The notes under the pieces were generated by a model. That model worked only from the letters and a program-made list of their open reading frames with translations, was not told the origin of the DNA and did no database searches. From Chloroflexota bacterium (GTDB taxonomy: Bacteria; Chloroflexota; Anaerolineae; Anaerolineales; Anaerolineaceae): a stretch of DNA of 64,000 nt. A program made the translations under genes and the position numbers. Position 1 is the stretch's first letter. Every line of letters begins with the position of its first letter. Below, piece by piece: positions 8,071 through 16,130 of the stretch. The DNA is taken from positions 31,336 to 95,335 of the forward strand of contig JAKQJC010000046.1 in the NCBI GenBank assembly GCA_029561345.1, written 5' to 3'.

Positions 8071-9348
8071 TCAATCCTGGCGGTAGGGGGTGGCAAAGCG
8101 CTCTTTATAGGCGCCGTTTTGTTTGAGCTGGCTATCCCAGTAGAAGTTCAACACAGGCAGATAAGAGAGCAGTTTGAACACCGGTCCCAGGTAAGCCGGG
8201 TATTTTTCGGAGGGGGCCAGGGCTTTCAGCTCAGCCGGCAGCAGGCCGCCGGTTTCGGCCATGCCGCGGCCCAGGTTTTCCATATGGGCGAACAGGTCTT
8301 TGGTCATGTTTTCCGGCATGATCTGAATGCCTTCCACCCCGCCGCGCACAATGGTGCCGAGGTAGGGTGCGCCGAGCTGCCCGGCCAGGTTCTGCAGATA
8401 ACGTTCAACATGGCGCGAATGGGTGGCCTCGGGGAAGCCGCTTTGCACCAGAAAGGCCATGCCGGGCAGGTTGGGCTGTCCGCGGAAGGGTTCGAGGGCT
8501 TCGATGAAATTCTTCACCAGGCCAGGCATGGAGTCCGTGTAGAGGGGGAAGCCCAGCAGCACCGCATCGGCGCTGGCAAAGGCCTGCTTGCAGGCTTCAA
8601 TTTCCTTCAGGTGGGTGAGGGTGAAAATTTCAGCGCTGCAGCCTTCCACGGCGGTGAACCCTTTGACAAACTGCTTTTCCAGGATGAGGGTGTTGCCGCT
8701 CTGGCCGCGCGGTGAGCCGTTGAAGATGGCCATGCGGCGGGGCGGGGTGATGTTGACGCCGCGGGTGGCGGTCAGTTTTTGCTCAAAGGGCAGGCCTGGG
8801 CCGGGCTGCAGAATGGCCTGGGCGGTTTCTGCCACCGGCTTGCGGGTGGTGTGAGAGAAAGCCAGGCGGCTTTTGAAGTTGAGGGCGGTGCGGCTGTGAA
8901 TATCGGTGACCAGGGCCATCTGCTCGGGGGTGGCGGCGGGGGAATCTTCAATCAGCAGGCCGAGCACAGGGTAGTGTTTGTAGCGTGCGCGGTGGTGGGC
9001 CTCGTTGTTAACCACGGCAAAATAAGGGTGGATGAGCGGCACCAGCTTATCCACGGCTTTTTTCAGCACGGCCGAAGGGAAGCCCATGATCAGCGGCGCG
9101 GCCAGCAGCACAAAATCGGAATTGATGGCGGCGCGTTCGATGATTTCGCAGTCGTCCTTGGCCTTGCACACGCCGGGGGTTTTCATCCAGCATTCGAAGC
9201 AGCCGGTGCAGTAAGCCAGGGTCATTTCACGCAAGGTGAGGGTCTGTACGCTGTGGCCGTCCTGCTGCAGGGTGGCGCTTAATTCAGCCAGGTAAGTGTC
9301 AAGCTGGCTGCCGGGTTCGACGCTGCCGTTGAGAATGGTAATTTTCAT
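8071..9348 (-). CDS. Tandem flavodoxin-like NAD(P)H:FMN reductase
   Basis: The 425 residues hold two flavodoxin-fold units. Unit 1 (about 1-190) begins MKITILNGSVEPGSQ and carries CTGCFECWMKTPGVC, the Cys-rich segment seen in iron-sulfur flavoproteins and related FMN reductases. Unit 2 (about 205-425) begins with RRMAIFNGSPRGQSGNT, the FMN-phosphate loop, and contains LLGFPLYTDSMPGLVKNFIEAL, the second flavin contact. Usual family members are single units of 180-250 residues, so this is a fusion. Cysteines of the redox segment are kept only in unit 1. It follows its PadR-type regulator by 28 bases on the same strand, so it probably answers a toxic or redox-active compound. Physiological substrate unknown. 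Confidence 0.85.
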   Translation of the reverse strand: MKITILNGSVEPGSQLDTYLAELSATLQQDGHSVQTLTLREMTLAYCTGCFECWMKTPGVCKAKDDCEIIERAAINSDFVLLAAPLIMGFPSAVLKKAVDKLVPLIHPYFAVVNNEAHHRARYKHYPVLGLLIEDSPAATPEQMALVTDIHSRTALNFKSRLAFSHTTRKPVAETAQAILQPGPGLPFEQKLTATRGVNITPPRRMAIFNGSPRGQSGNTLILEKQFVKGFTAVEGCSAEIFTLTHLKEIEACKQAFASADAVLLGFPLYTDSMPGLVKNFIEALEPFRGQPNLPGMAFLVQSGFPEATHSRHVERYLQNLAGQLGAPYLGTIVRGGVEGIQIMPENMTKDLFAHMENLGRGMAETGGLLPAELKALAPSEKYPAYLGPVFKLLSYLPVLNFYWDSQLKQNGAYKERFATPYRQD

Positions 9349-9376
9349 GATTTGAGTTGCCTTTCAATAAATTGGA

Positions 9377-9934
9377 TCAAGCGGGGGGAAGCTCGTGATT
9401 TTTGATGCGTGCGATGACACTTTCGGCCCATTCGAGCTGGGCCTGCACTTCTTTGATGCCCAGTTCGAGGGTCAGCCGCCACATGAAAGCCTCGCGGGGA
9501 GAGTGCAGCAGGGCTTCATATTCTTCAACGCGGGCGGGCACCTGGGCATAGCGGGCCAGCACTTCGCGCATCAGGGCGGCGGCGTATTCGAATTTGGCCA
9601 GAATGGCTTCATCGGGGAGCTGGCCGGCAAAGAAAACCTGCACCAGCGGGCCGCTGTGCGGCTCCTGGGTGGGGATGGGGCTGGCCAGCCAGTTGAGCAG
9701 GGCTTCGCGGCCGGCAGGAGTGATGGAATAGACTTTGCGGTCCGGCCGGTCGCTCTGTTCGACGACCCGCATTTCGGCCAAACCCTGTTCGGTCAGGTGG
9801 GCCAGGGTGCGGTAGATCTGGCTTTGATCGGCGGACCAGAAATGGCGCACCGAGTTATCAAACATCTTTTTCAGGTCATAGCCGGTGAATGGACTGTAGT
9901 TGAGAAAGCCGAGAATGGCATAGTTGAGAGACAT
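9377..9934 (-). CDS. PadR-family transcriptional regulator
   Basis: A 185-residue protein with the PadR winged helix at residues 1-85 (NYAILGFLNYSPFTGYDLKKMF, then SQIYRTLAHLTEQGL recognition region and KVYSITPAGREALLNWL wing) and a C-terminal helical dimerisation domain of the Vir_act_alpha_C type (residues about 95-175). PadR proteins repress detoxification genes and usually their own promoter. It is the first gene of a two-gene unit with the tandem FMN reductase. A strong promoter with a 10-bp palindrome just downstream of the -10 element precedes it, which is where an autorepressor would sit. Confidence 0.92.
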   Translation of the reverse strand: MSLNYAILGFLNYSPFTGYDLKKMFDNSVRHFWSADQSQIYRTLAHLTEQGLAEMRVVEQSDRPDRKVYSITPAGREALLNWLASPIPTQEPHSGPLVQVFFAGQLPDEAILAKFEYAAALMREVLARYAQVPARVEEYEALLHSPREAFMWRLTLELGIKEVQAQLEWAESVIARIKNHELPPA

Positions 9935-9961
9935 GCTGGATTAATCCTTTATTTGAATATA

Positions 9962-10009
9962 CTTATATAAGACTTTGCATATAATAGCATCTTCCAGTAT
10001 GGTTGTCAA
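9962..10009 (-). promoter_or_regulatory. Promoter and probable PadR operator
   Basis: Read on the minus strand: TTGACA (10009-10004), 17 bases, TATTAT (9986-9981), then the perfect palindrome CTTATATAAG at 9971-9962 close to the expected transcription start. The -35/-10 pair is excellent; the operator role is inference from position and symmetry. Confidence 0.8.
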
Positions 10010-10101
10010 GGGGAAAAGGGAAAGTGATCATCAAAAATTATTTGTGACTGGCGGGGGGGCAATCTGGAATTATTTTCCTTTCATCAGGTTGTCCAAACAG
10101 C

Positions 10102-10130
10102 TTGACACCGGTTACATGGAGGCGTATAAT
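10102..10130 (+). promoter_or_regulatory. Consensus promoter of the Met-leader / metB-lysC-asd operon
   Basis: TTGACA (10102-10107), a 17-base spacer and TATAAT (10125-10130): a perfect sigma-70/SigA consensus. The start of transcription should fall at about 10136-10138, only three to five bases before the leader-peptide ATG at 10141. Confidence 0.92.
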
Positions 10131-10140
10131 CGGGACAATT

Positions 10141-10245
10141 ATGGAAAAGTTCGCTTCCGCAACCCTGCTTTCCTTCTTTGCCGGCATGATGATGTCTATG
10201 GCAATGCATGGCTGTTCCACGCAGGCAGTTGCGCGGCGAAGATAA
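10141..10245 (+). CDS. Methionine-rich leader peptide (34 aa)
   Basis: The frame ATG 10141 to TAA 10243-10245 encodes 34 residues with a Met cluster MMMSMAM at residues 16-22 (codons 10186-10206), within a hydrophobic stretch, and an Arg-rich end. It lies between a consensus promoter and an intrinsic terminator that precedes a methionine-pathway gene, the classical position of an attenuator peptide. Five Met codons in seven is far beyond chance. The predicted transcript starts only a few bases before the ATG and holds no ribosome-binding site, so translation would be leaderless. The peptide could alternatively be a small membrane protein, but the RNA folding fit argues for a regulatory leader. 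Confidence 0.8.
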   Translation: MEKFASATLLSFFAGMMMSMAMHGCSTQAVARRR

Positions 10246-10308
10246 GCACTTATCCATCGCCAGCGTATTCAAGGAGGCTGCCTGCAAAAGGCAGCCTCTT
10301 TTTATTTT
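10221..10308 (+). promoter_or_regulatory. Ribosome-mediated methionine attenuator (antiterminator/terminator)
   Basis: GCAGGCAG (10221-10228) is exactly complementary to CTGCCTGC (10278-10285), extendable by two G-U pairs. This antiterminator uses the 5' arm of the terminator and cannot coexist with it. It encloses a hairpin at 10235-10261 (GGCGA/TCGCC and GATAA/TTATC). The antiterminator arm starts 15 bases after the last Met codon of the cluster. A ribosome stalled there would leave it free, whereas one that reaches the stop at 10243 would cover it and let the terminator form. Confidence 0.78.
10274..10308 (+). terminator. Attenuator terminator upstream of metB
   Basis: GAGGCTGCCT (10274-10283) and AGGCAGCCTC (10289-10298) form a perfect 10-bp stem with loop GCAAA, followed by TTTTTATTTT. 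It ends 28 bases before the metB start, so it must be regulated for the operon to be expressed. Confidence 0.93.
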
Positions 10309-10336
10309 AATTCGCCCGAGAAAAGGAAACCTGACC

Positions 10337-11575
10337 ATGACAGAAGAAACCCTCACCCATCCGCTGACTGCGATTCCTGAAAAAGGCTTCTCAACCCGCT
10401 GTGTTCATGCTGGCGCCGCGCGCAGCAAACCGTATCACGCGCTGATCGAGCCGATTGTGCAGACCTCCACCTTCATGTTTGATGACACCGACGATGTCAT
10501 TGCCTACCAGGAGGCGCGCAAGAAGGGCACCGGCACGCGCATTGAGTACGGCCGTTACGGCAACCCGACTGTGGAAGCTGCTGAACGGCGCGTGGCTGAA
10601 CTGGAACACGCGGATGGGGCGATCATGTTTTCTTCGGGCATGGCGGCGGTGACCACCGCCCTTTTAACCCTGCTGCCGGGCGGCAGCCACCTGGTAATGA
10701 CGGATGACTGTTACCGGCGCACCCGGCAGTTTTGCCGCGAATTTCTTGGCCGCCTTGGCGTTGCCTGCACGGTGGTGCCGATGGGTGATTACGCTGCGCT
10801 TGAAGCAGCCATCCGCCCGGAAACCCGCCTGCTGGTATCGGAAACCCCCACCAACCCTTACCTGCGGGTGTTGGATGTGGAGCAGTTTGCTGAAATTGCC
10901 CGCCGCCGCGGGGTTTTGAGCCTGGTGGATGCCACTTTTGCCACCCCGGTCAACCAGCGCCCGCTGGATTGGGGCGTGGACCTGGTGGTGCACTCAGGCA
11001 CCAAATATCTGGGTGGGCACAATGATTTGTTGGCGGGTTTTGTGGCGGGCAGCCGCGATCTGCTGGCGACCCTGCGCGAGGGGGTCAATATTCTGGGCAG
11101 CGTGCCTGACCCGCAAAACGCCTTCCTGCTGGTGCGCGGACTGAAAACCCTGGCGCTGCGCGTGGGGCATCAAAACCGCAGCGGGCAACTGGTGGCTGAA
11201 TTTTTAGAGCGGCACCCGGCTGTGGAGCGGGTGTGGTATCCCGGGCTGGCCTCGCACCCTGAACATCAGGTGGCGGCCCGGCAGATGGCGGGCTTCGGCG
11301 GGGTGGTTTCGTTCAATGTGAAGGGCGATTTTGACAGCACGCGTTTCTTTTTGGATGCGCTGCAAATTCCTTACATTTCGCCTTCGCTGGGCGGACCGGA
11401 AAGCCTGGTGGTGCAGCCGGCGCTGAACACCTATTACGATCTCAGCGCAGCCCAGCGCCGCGAAATTGGCATTGAAGATAACCTGGTGCGCCTGGCCCTG
11501 GGGCTGGAAGACCCGGCTGACCTGATTGCGGATCTGGATCAGGCCCTGGTGCGCACAGTTTTATGTGGTCAGTGA
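10337..11575 (+). CDS. metB: Cystathionine gamma-synthase (trans-sulfuration PLP enzyme)
   Basis: The 412-residue protein is a fold-type I PLP enzyme of the Cys/Met metabolism family. Visible marks are STRCVHAG at the N-terminus, RYGNPT, the FSSGMAAVT phosphate loop, SETPTNPYLRVLD and the PLP-lysine segment HSGTKYLGGH with Lys223. The SETPTNPYLRVLD wording resembles plant-type cystathionine gamma-synthase, which joins an activated homoserine with cysteine. A gamma-lyase or O-acylhomoserine sulfhydrylase cannot be excluded by eye. It is the first structural gene behind a methionine-rich leader and attenuator, which supports a methionine-synthesis role. ATG at 10337 follows AAAAGGAAAC; lysC starts 13 bases after the stop. 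Confidence 0.9.
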   Translation: MTEETLTHPLTAIPEKGFSTRCVHAGAARSKPYHALIEPIVQTSTFMFDDTDDVIAYQEARKKGTGTRIEYGRYGNPTVEAAERRVAELEHADGAIMFSSGMAAVTTALLTLLPGGSHLVMTDDCYRRTRQFCREFLGRLGVACTVVPMGDYAALEAAIRPETRLLVSETPTNPYLRVLDVEQFAEIARRRGVLSLVDATFATPVNQRPLDWGVDLVVHSGTKYLGGHNDLLAGFVAGSRDLLATLREGVNILGSVPDPQNAFLLVRGLKTLALRVGHQNRSGQLVAEFLERHPAVERVWYPGLASHPEHQVAARQMAGFGGVVSFNVKGDFDSTRFFLDALQIPYISPSLGGPESLVVQPALNTYYDLSAAQRREIGIEDNLVRLALGLEDPADLIADLDQALVRTVLCGQ

Positions 11576-11588
11576 TGATGGAGGCAGG

Positions 11589-12989
11589 ATGAGCAAACGT
11601 TTGGTGATGAAGTTTGGCGGCACCTCGGTGGGCACGGCTGCGGCCATGCGGCAGGCGGCCAAAATTGCCGTGGATGCGCGGCGCAGCTGGGATGAGGTGG
11701 TGGTGGTGACCTCGGCCCTTTCGGGGGTGACGGACGGCCTGTTGAACAGTGCGCGGCAGGCGGCCAGAGGCGACCTGGGCGCTTTTGAGCAGACCCGGCA
11801 GGAAATGTATGAGCGCCACCATGCTCTGGCCGATTCTCTGGCAGCTCCGGCGGAACGGCCGGCTCTGCACGGCGAAATTAACAATCTGGTGGCGGAATTT
11901 TCCAATCTTTGTCAGGCGATCAACGTATTGGGCGAGGCCTCGCCGCGCGCGCTGGATGCGGTGGCTGCTCTGGGCGAGCGCCTGAGCGTGCGGGTTCTGG
12001 CGGCCGCCATTTCAGCGGCCGGGGCGCCTGCCCGGTGGGTGGAATCGACCCGCCTGATTTGCACGGACAGCCGTTTTCAAAATGCCGCGCCTGATGCGGA
12101 TGAAACCCGGCGGCGTTCGCAGGCTGTGCTGCTGCCCCTGCTTGAAAAAGGGCACATTCCAGTGGTGACCGGTTTTATTGGCGCTGACGCAGGCGGTCGC
12201 ACCACCACCCTGGGACGCGGCGGCAGTGATTATTCCGCTTCCATCCTGGCGGTGGCATTGGACGCGCAGGAGGTGTGGATCTGGACGGATGTGGACGGGG
12301 TGATGACAGCCGATCCGCGGCTGGTGGGTGGGGCGCGTACCATCCGTGAGCTTTCCTTCCGCGAAGTGGCCGAAATGGCGCATTACGGCGCCAAGGTGCT
12401 GCATCCCAAAAGCATTGCGCCGGTCATCCAGGCGGGCATTTGCCTGCGGGTTCTGAACACCTTCAATCCAGCGGGCGAAGGCACGCGCCTGGTTTCAGAG
12501 CGCGAAGCCAATGGACACGGCACCATCAAGGCGCTGGCGGCCATCCGCGGGCTGCGCCTGGTGACCCTGAGCGGCACGGGCATGCTGGGCGTGCCGGGCG
12601 TGGCCGGGCGCATTTTCAGCGCGGCTGCCACCACGGGCATCAGCGTGCCGTTGATCATCGAATCTACCTCTGAACAGGCCATCTGCTTCCCGGCTCCAAA
12701 AGAAAAGATCGAAGAGGTGCTGGAATCGCTTTACACCCACCTGGGAGCCGAGTTCCAGCGCGGGGATATTGACCGGGCGGCCGTCAGCGAAGATGTGGAT
12801 ATCATCACGGTCATTTCGCCGGGGCTGCGTTCAACGGTGGGCATTGCCGGGCAGATATTCAGCACCCTGGCCGCCCAGAATATCAATGTGCTGGGCATTT
12901 CGTTCGGCGCATCCGACGTATCCATCAACCTGCTGGTCCATGCAGAAACCACCCGGGCTGCCCTGCAGGCTCTGCATACTTTGATTTAG
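11589..12989 (+). CDS. lysC: Aspartate kinase, monofunctional, with ACT domains
   Basis: Aspartate kinase phosphorylates aspartate, the first step to lysine, threonine and methionine. The 466-residue protein starts with the MKFGGTSVG nucleotide motif. The kinase domain runs to about residue 290 with TLGRGGSDYSA and WTDVDGVMTADPR. The C-terminal part carries two ACT-like units (LVTLSGTGMLGVPGVAGRIF and ITVISPGLRSTVGIAGQIF) for allosteric amino-acid control. There is no homoserine dehydrogenase part, unlike ThrA. The start is set by GGAGGCAGG directly before ATG 11589. It sits between metB and asd and shares their methionine-controlled transcript, so this isozyme is probably tuned to methionine demand. 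Confidence 0.95.
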   Translation: MSKRLVMKFGGTSVGTAAAMRQAAKIAVDARRSWDEVVVVTSALSGVTDGLLNSARQAARGDLGAFEQTRQEMYERHHALADSLAAPAERPALHGEINNLVAEFSNLCQAINVLGEASPRALDAVAALGERLSVRVLAAAISAAGAPARWVESTRLICTDSRFQNAAPDADETRRRSQAVLLPLLEKGHIPVVTGFIGADAGGRTTTLGRGGSDYSASILAVALDAQEVWIWTDVDGVMTADPRLVGGARTIRELSFREVAEMAHYGAKVLHPKSIAPVIQAGICLRVLNTFNPAGEGTRLVSEREANGHGTIKALAAIRGLRLVTLSGTGMLGVPGVAGRIFSAAATTGISVPLIIESTSEQAICFPAPKEKIEEVLESLYTHLGAEFQRGDIDRAAVSEDVDIITVISPGLRSTVGIAGQIFSTLAAQNINVLGISFGASDVSINLLVHAETTRAALQALHTLI

Positions 12990-13000
12990 GAGGAGCAATT

Positions 13001-14086
13001 ATGAGTGCAAAAATTCCTGTGGCCGTGCTGGCAGCGACCGGCAGCGTGGGGCAGCGGTTTGTATCGCTGCTGGACGGGCATCCTTTTTTTGAAGTGACAG
13101 CGTTGACCGCCTCAGACCGTTCGGTGGGACGCCCTTATGGCGAAGCCTGCCGCTGGCTGCTGGCGGAACCCATGCCTGCCTGGGCGCGCGGCCTGACGGT
13201 GCTGCCAACCACCCCTGAAAACCTGGGTGTGCAGATCGCCTTTTCGGCGCTGCCAGCGGATGTGGCGCGCGAGGTTGAGCCTTGTTTTGCACAGGCCGGC
13301 ATCTGGGTATGCTCGAATGCTTCGGCGTTCCGCCGCGAGGAAGATGTGCCGCTGTTGCTGCCTGAGGTCAACCCGGAACACATTGAGCTGCTGACCTTTC
13401 AACAACAACGGCGCGGCTGGAGCGGAGGTATTTTGACCAACCCTAACTGCGCCAGCACCGGCCTGACGGTGGCGCTGAAAGCCCTGCAGCAGAGCTTTGG
13501 CTTGAAGCGGGTGCTGGTGGCCACCCTGCAGGCAGCCTCCGGCGCGGGCTACCCGGGCGTGCCTTCAATGGATTTGCTCGACAACCTGGTGCCCTATATT
13601 CCGGGCGAGGAGGAAAAACTGGAATGGGAGGCGCGGAAAATGCTCGGGCAGTTCACCCCTGAGGGGGTGCGCTATGATGAGGTGGCGCTTTCGGCGCAGG
13701 TGAACCGCGTGCCGGTGGTGGACGGGCACACGGCCTGCGTGTGGCTGGAGACAACGCAGCCCGCCAGCCCAGAACAGGCGGCGGCGGCCCTGCGCGCCTA
13801 CCGGGCGCCGGCCCTTGCGGCCGACCTGCCTTTTACCCCCCGGCCGCCCCTGCTGGTGCGCGAGGAAGCCGACCGGCCGCAGCCCCGCCTGGACCGCAAC
13901 AGCGGCGGCGGCATGACCACGGTGGTGGGCCGGGTGCGGGCGGATGCGCTGCTGGGGCTGAGGATGGTGATCCTTTCGCACAACACCATCCGCGGCGCGG
14001 CTGGCGGCTCCATTTATAATGCTGAACTGCTGGTGAAAACAGGTCGGGTGAAACTGCCTTTGAGCGGCGCGGTTTCCATGCTATGA
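13001..14086 (+). CDS. asd: Aspartate-semialdehyde dehydrogenase (archaeal/fungal type)
   Basis: Asd reduces aspartyl phosphate to aspartate semialdehyde with NADPH. The 361-residue enzyme has the N-terminal Rossmann motif [14 protein letters not shown], the catalytic ILTNPNCAS with Cys150, [17 protein letters not shown], and the C-terminal [26 protein letters not shown]. The long post-Cys insert and the HNTIRGAAG end are those of the archaeal/fungal branch, not the E. coli type. AGGAGGAGC before ATG 13001 and an 11-base gap to lysC show a shared operon. Together the three genes cover aspartate activation and the trans-sulfuration entry to methionine; homoserine dehydrogenase is not in this unit. 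Confidence 0.95.
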   Translation: MSAKIPVAVLAATGSVGQRFVSLLDGHPFFEVTALTASDRSVGRPYGEACRWLLAEPMPAWARGLTVLPTTPENLGVQIAFSALPADVAREVEPCFAQAGIWVCSNASAFRREEDVPLLLPEVNPEHIELLTFQQQRRGWSGGILTNPNCASTGLTVALKALQQSFGLKRVLVATLQAASGAGYPGVPSMDLLDNLVPYIPGEEEKLEWEARKMLGQFTPEGVRYDEVALSAQVNRVPVVDGHTACVWLETTQPASPEQAAAALRAYRAPALAADLPFTPRPPLLVREEADRPQPRLDRNSGGGMTTVVGRVRADALLGLRMVILSHNTIRGAAGGSIYNAELLVKTGRVKLPLSGAVSML

Positions 14087-14116
14087 TAAGAGCATCTTAT
14101 GCACCTGGAGGGCTGG

Positions 14117-15067
14117 ATGATCCCATTGTTTCCTGAAATCACGCCTTATGAGAGCGGCATGCTGCCGGTTTCGAGCCTGCACAGCCTGTATTACGAGCAG
14201 GCTGGCAATCCGCAGGGCGCGCCCATCCTTTACCTGCACGGCGGGCCAGGCGGGGGGCTTTCACCGCTTTCGGCGCGCTTTTATGACCCGGAATTTTACC
14301 GCATTGTGCTGTTTGACCAGCGCGGATCGGGAAAATCCACACCGCATGCGGAACTGCGTGATAACACCACCTGGGCCCTGGTGGAAGATATTGAGAAGCT
14401 GCGCCAGAAGCTGGGCATTGAACGCTGGCTGGTGTTTGGCGGCAGCTGGGGCAGCACCCTGGCGCTGACGTATGCCATCTGCCACCCGGACCGGGTGAAG
14501 GGTCTGATTCTGCGCGGGATCTTCATGGCGCGGCAGTCAGAGCTGAACTGGCTTTATCAGGATGGGGCTTCGCATGTCTATCCGGACGGCTGGGAAGCAT
14601 TTTCCGGTTTCATCCCCACAGATGAACGCGATGACTTGGTGACGGCCTATTACCGGCGCCTGACCGGAGAAGATGAACAAATGCGCCTCAAGGCGGCTGC
14701 TGCCTGGAGCCGTTGGGAGGAATATGCCTCGCGGCTGCTGGTGAACCTGGAAGACATCGACAAGGAAGTGGACCCGGTGACTCTGCTGCCGGTTGCCCGC
14801 ATCGAAACACATTACTTCGTCAACAAGGGCTTTTTTGAGCACGAAAACTGGCTGCTGGAAGGGGCGCGGCGGATCAATCACATTCCCACGCGCATCATCC
14901 AGGGGCGTTATGATATGGTTTGCCCGGCAACCACGGCCTGGGAGCTGAAAAAGGCCATGCCTGACGCAGATTTGCGCATTGTCCCTGATGGCGGGCATTC
15001 GGTGCGCGACGAGGGCATTGGCAGCGGCCTGATCGCTGCCACGGAAGATTTCAAAACCCTGGCCTGA
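14117..15067 (+). CDS. pip: Prolyl aminopeptidase (proline iminopeptidase)
   Basis: An alpha/beta hydrolase that releases N-terminal proline from peptides in the cytosol. The 316 residues match the family length. The HGGPGGG oxyanion stretch, FDQRGSGKS, the nucleophile elbow GGSWGS with Ser110, and the C-terminal GRYDMVCP (acid) and DGGHS (His) are all present. I choose ATG 14117 because GGAGG lies five bases upstream; the in-frame ATG at 14099 lacks such a site. It starts 30 bases after asd and may be read through from that operon. Confidence 0.93.
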   Translation: MIPLFPEITPYESGMLPVSSLHSLYYEQAGNPQGAPILYLHGGPGGGLSPLSARFYDPEFYRIVLFDQRGSGKSTPHAELRDNTTWALVEDIEKLRQKLGIERWLVFGGSWGSTLALTYAICHPDRVKGLILRGIFMARQSELNWLYQDGASHVYPDGWEAFSGFIPTDERDDLVTAYYRRLTGEDEQMRLKAAAAWSRWEEYASRLLVNLEDIDKEVDPVTLLPVARIETHYFVNKGFFEHENWLLEGARRINHIPTRIIQGRYDMVCPATTAWELKKAMPDADLRIVPDGGHSVRDEGIGSGLIAATEDFKTLA

Positions 15068-15094
15068 CCGGCAGTGGCAAGGCGATAAAACAAA

Positions 15095-15114
15095 GACACC
15101 CCGAAAGGGGTGTC
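15095..15114. terminator. GNRA-loop hairpin between convergent genes
   Basis: GACACCCC, GAAA loop, GGGGTGTC. On the minus strand it is followed by TTTGTTTT, so it mainly ends the long glycan operon; it also lies just after pip. Confidence 0.85.
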
Positions 15115-15123
15115 TCGCTGTTC

Positions 15124-16128
15124 TTACTGTTTGGGGCTGGTCAGGCCGGGCACATCGCCGCGCAAGCGCCAGAGGCTCAGCAGCCCCCAAAAGGTGACCA
15201 CCAGGTAATTCATCAATTGCAGCAGGATGATATAAGCCAGCGCCTGGCTTTGCGTGAAGCCAAAAGAAGGTAAAATGCTGACTGCCACAAACTGATACAC
15301 CCCCACGTAACCGGGCGTGGAGGGGAGAGCGCTGGAAAGGCCCATGCTGGCCAGCAGCAGCATGGCCTGCGGAAGCTGCAGGCCTAGGCTGAACACCAGA
15401 GCGTTGAACATGGCCAGCAAGCCATCAATCAGCCAGATGGCAACGGTGAAGAGGGTGAAGGAGGCGGCGCGCAGGGGGTTCTGCAGGGTGCGCATGCCCT
15501 GCAAAAAACGGCCAAGGAAATCATTGAGGGCCGTCTTGACCTTCTCAGGCAGCAGAGGCAGATGCATCAAGAGGCTGCGCAAAGGACCCTCAAAATGAGG
15601 CGAGAGCAGCAAGGCGGCAAAGCCAATTCCACCCAGCACGGCCACGCCGCGCATGGCCTGGGTGATTTCAGCCGGCACGCCGCTGATGAGGGCCAGAGAA
15701 ATGGCGCTGGCGATCAGCAGGGCAGCCACATCCACCACGCGCTCGGTGAGGGCAGTGGCCAGCACAAAACCCATGCCAAGCTGGCTGCGTTTGCCCAGCA
15801 CTGCCGAGCGCATCAGCTCACCGGCGCGGGCGGGCAAAAAACTGTTGCCCATGTAACCGATCATGGTGGCCCAAAAGACATCCAGCCGCGACACCTTCTT
15901 TTCCGTGTTCAACAGCACATGCCAGCGCTGCGATCGGACAAAATAGGAGAAGCTGGCAAAAATGAAGCTGAAAATCAGCAATTCATAACGGGCGGTGCGA
16001 AAGGCATCGAAAAATTCGTTCCAGTTGATATCGCGCAGAGCCAGGTAAAGGAAAACGGCCGTCAGCCCGAGAATGAAGGTCCAGAGCAAAATGGTGCGCC
16101 AGCGGCGCGGAGAGGGGGTGGGTTGCAT
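15124..16128 (-). CDS. Lysylphosphatidylglycerol synthase TM-like / flippase-like membrane protein
   Basis: A 334-residue integral membrane protein with about eight hydrophobic segments and the UPF0104/AglD-type pattern: YFVRSQRWHVLL after the second helix, GYMGNSFLPARAGELMRS, and SALPSTPGYVGVYQF near the C-terminus. Members of this family occur in polysaccharide clusters and are thought to move or modify lipid-linked intermediates. The start MQPTPSPRR at 16128 is two bases from the stop of the preceding glycosyltransferase; an extended frame upstream overlaps that gene and is not needed. It is the last gene of the twelve-gene glycan operon. Confidence 0.85.
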   Translation of the reverse strand: MQPTPSPRRWRTILLWTFILGLTAVFLYLALRDINWNEFFDAFRTARYELLIFSFIFASFSYFVRSQRWHVLLNTEKKVSRLDVFWATMIGYMGNSFLPARAGELMRSAVLGKRSQLGMGFVLATALTERVVDVAALLIASAISLALISGVPAEITQAMRGVAVLGGIGFAALLLSPHFEGPLRSLLMHLPLLPEKVKTALNDFLGRFLQGMRTLQNPLRAASFTLFTVAIWLIDGLLAMFNALVFSLGLQLPQAMLLLASMGLSSALPSTPGYVGVYQFVAVSILPSFGFTQSQALAYIILLQLMNYLVVTFWGLLSLWRLRGDVPGLTSPKQ

Positions 16129-16130
16129 AA

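Noticed and set aside
10131..10336. SAM riboswitch upstream of metB
   Set aside because: None of the conserved core elements of SAM-I or SAM-II is present; the leader peptide with Met codons and the competing hairpins explain the region better.
10208..10336. N-terminal extension of the metB frame to 10208
   Set aside because: It would place the attenuator terminator inside the coding region; ATG 10337 gives the usual length.
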